This document shows positions 57,936-59,272 of a DNA stretch of 59,272 nucleotides, one piece after another. Origin of the DNA: Methanomassiliicoccus sp. Lineage in GTDB: Archaea > Thermoplasmatota > Thermoplasmata > Methanomassiliicoccales > Methanomassiliicoccaceae. A model generated the notes under the pieces. The model did no database searches. It was not told the origin of the DNA and saw only the letters and a program-made list of their open reading frames with translations. A program made the position numbers and the translations under genes. How positions within the stretch are numbered: position 1 is the stretch's first letter; each line of letters opens with the position of its first letter. Where the stretch lies: positions 1 through 59,272 of the forward strand of contig JAEILR010000037.1 in assembly GCA_016109435.1 (NCBI GenBank). Direction: 5' to 3'.

Positions 57936-59218
57936 ACTCGAGACACGGTGCGGGGGAACGGCACGGCGTCCCGGATGTGCTCAAGGCCGCAGATGAACTT
58001 GACCACCCTCTCCACCCCCAGCCCGAAGCCGGAGTGTGGCACCGAGCCATAGCGGCGGAGGTCCAGGTACCACTCGTACGGCTCCATGCAGATGTCCTGC
58101 TCCTGCATCCTCGCCACGAGCTTGTTCAGGTCGGTCTCCCTCTCCGAGCCGCCGATGATCTCTCCGAACCCGGAGGGCGCGAGCAGATCGGCGCAGGCGT
58201 AGGTCCGCGGGTCGTCGGCGTCCTCCTTCATGTAGAACGCCTTGCACTCCTTGGGGTAGTTGGTGACGAACACCGGCACCGTCTCCTCGGCCGTGAGCGC
58301 CCTCTCCTCCGGCGCTCCGAGGTCGCACCCCCAGCCCAGCTCGTACCCCTGGCCGTTGAGCATGTCGACCGCCTGGGAGTAGGTCACGCGCTTGAACGGC
58401 GGCACGATGGCCTTGAGCGGCTCGATGTCCTTGCGGACCACCGCCAGCTCCTCCCCGGCGTTCTTTAGCACGCCCTCGACCATCGCCGAGACCATCTGCT
58501 CCTGGATGTCCATGTTGCCCCGGTAGTCGACCCACGCCTCCTCCAGCTCGAGGTGCCAGTATTCCGTTAGATGCCTCGTGGTGCGGGACTTCTCGGCCCG
58601 GAAGGACGGGGTGATGGAGTATACTCGGTCGAGGGAGAAGATCAGCGCCTCCAAGTACATCTGGGCGCTCTGGCTGAGGTAGGCGTCGCGGTCGAAGTAC
58701 TTCAGCTTGAACAGGGTGGTCCCGCCCTCGCAGGCGTTGGTCGTGAGCACCGGAGGCGTTACCTCGGTGAAGTCGTTCTCTTTCAGCCAGTCCCTCGCGC
58801 CAGCCATCGCCGCGGCCTTGATCTTCATCACCGCGGTCTGCTCTCGGGAACGGATCCACAGGTGGCGGTGGTCCAGCAGCAGCTCCTCGCTCTGGTACTC
58901 GGTGATGGGGAAGGTCTGCGCCGAACCGACCACGGTGAAGCCGGAGGCCCGCATCTCTTTTCCTCCGGGAGCGCGCTTGTCGTCGAACAGCCGCCCCCGG
59001 ACCATGACCGACGATTCCACCGTCACGCCGCGCGCGGCCTCGAACTCCTGGTCCGGTAGGTTGCCTTTCTTCACGGTCACCTGGATGATGCCCGTGGAGT
59101 CCCGCAGCACCAGGAAGACGATGGCCCCGCTGGAGCGGGCCCGGTAGATCCATCCGCGCGCCTCGACCTCCTCGTCGGAGGGGGCGCTGAACAACCGTTT
59201 CACTGGTAGGTAGGACAT
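57926..59218 (-). CDS. asnS: Asparaginyl-tRNA synthetase
   Basis: A 430-residue class II synthetase. An OB-fold anticodon domain (about 18-105: VEARGWIYRARSSGAIVFLVLRD) is followed by motif 2 (FRAEKSRTTRHLTEYWHLELEEAW) and motif 3 (GFGLGVERVVKFI). The presence of TNYPKECKAFYMK instead of the usual aspartyl pattern, and the length, fit AsnRS. ATG 59218 is chosen; the upstream ATG at 59239 adds seven residues without a ribosome site. The enzyme means Asn-tRNA is made directly. Confidence 0.9.
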   Translation of the reverse strand: MSYLPVKRLFSAPSDEEVEARGWIYRARSSGAIVFLVLRDSTGIIQVTVKKGNLPDQEFEAARGVTVESSVMVRGRLFDDKRAPGGKEMRASGFTVVGSAQTFPITEYQSEELLLDHRHLWIRSREQTAVMKIKAAAMAGARDWLKENDFTEVTPPVLTTNACEGGTTLFKLKYFDRDAYLSQSAQMYLEALIFSLDRVYSITPSFRAEKSRTTRHLTEYWHLELEEAWVDYRGNMDIQEQMVSAMVEGVLKNAGEELAVVRKDIEPLKAIVPPFKRVTYSQAVDMLNGQGYELGWGCDLGAPEERALTAEETVPVFVTNYPKECKAFYMKEDADDPRTYACADLLAPSGFGEIIGGSERETDLNKLVARMQEQDICMEPYEWYLDLRRYGSVPHSGFGLGVERVVKFICGLEHIRDAVPFPRTVSRVYP

Positions 59219-59272
59219 CGCTCTTCCAACGCCGTTCAACTATCTCTTAATTTCGCCGCGCCGTGCGCTGGC

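Overview
The window is archaeal chromosome with high GC, dense packing and many 1-20 base gene overlaps. It encodes PolD small subunit (DP1), PriS primase, Orc1/Cdc6, TFB, Gar1, an archaeal tRNA-splicing endonuclease, TiaS, prefoldin alpha, an A/V-type ATP synthase and archaeal signal peptidase. Promoters look archaeal: short TATA boxes lie 25-35 bases before starts, and several genes appear leaderless. Gene content, the ATPase gene order and an HPS-RraA fusion fit Thermoplasmatota (a Methanomassiliicoccales-like or related lineage). No marker gene in the window fixes the genus, so this placement is inference.

Layout. 1-1489: a minus-strand group of two KaiC-like genes followed by the first codons of a pilin-like gene that leaves the window. 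1624-3596: HPS-RraA fusion and PHP hydrolase. 3600-4960: an IS200/IS605-type element with a decayed tnpA and an intact-looking tnpB, wedged between the 3' ends of the PHP gene and htpX. 4957-10503: HtpX, a flippase-like membrane protein, PriS, membrane and small unknowns, and a radical SAM protein. 10575-12877: rpl18a-pfdA-ftsY and a RibD-C type reductase. 12852-18982: an M20 hydrolase, thiolase, TiaS, two small membrane proteins and HflX. 18983-20656: a probable replication origin with origin-recognition-box repeats next to orc1/cdc6. 20776-22476: a small unknown, signal peptidase and dCMP deaminase.

22633-30969 is the complete ATP synthase operon H-I-K-E-C-F-A-B-D, followed by an overlapping 50-residue membrane ORF. 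31145-37021 carries a Ca2+/Na+ antiporter, DP1, a UPF0201 protein, a TIM-barrel protein, a zinc-ribbon CPBP protease and a CYTH protein. 37176-44250 is a surface and lipid block: a 1406-residue pilin-anchored FG-GAP protein, a geranylgeranyl-reductase-like flavoprotein and a large UbiA-like membrane protein. 44303-49920 contains a COG1395 HTH protein and a heat-shock-like locus (Hsp20, Cdc48, a small ORF, a coiled-coil protein, an ArsR-type regulator) with shared inverted-repeat operators. 50056-59218 carries EndA, a zinc-ribbon/TPR membrane protein, a second lone TnpB element, TFB and Gar1, phosphopantoate-beta-alanine ligase, GcvT, a second M20 hydrolase and AsnRS.

The strongest observations are the origin at 17.6-19.4 kb, the heat-shock locus with matching operators at two promoters, two genes without a canonical start codon at the expected place (orc1, the GGR-like gene), the IS element whose end supplies the htpX stop codon, and several small or composite proteins without an assigned role. 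I see no rRNA, tRNA or CRISPR array.
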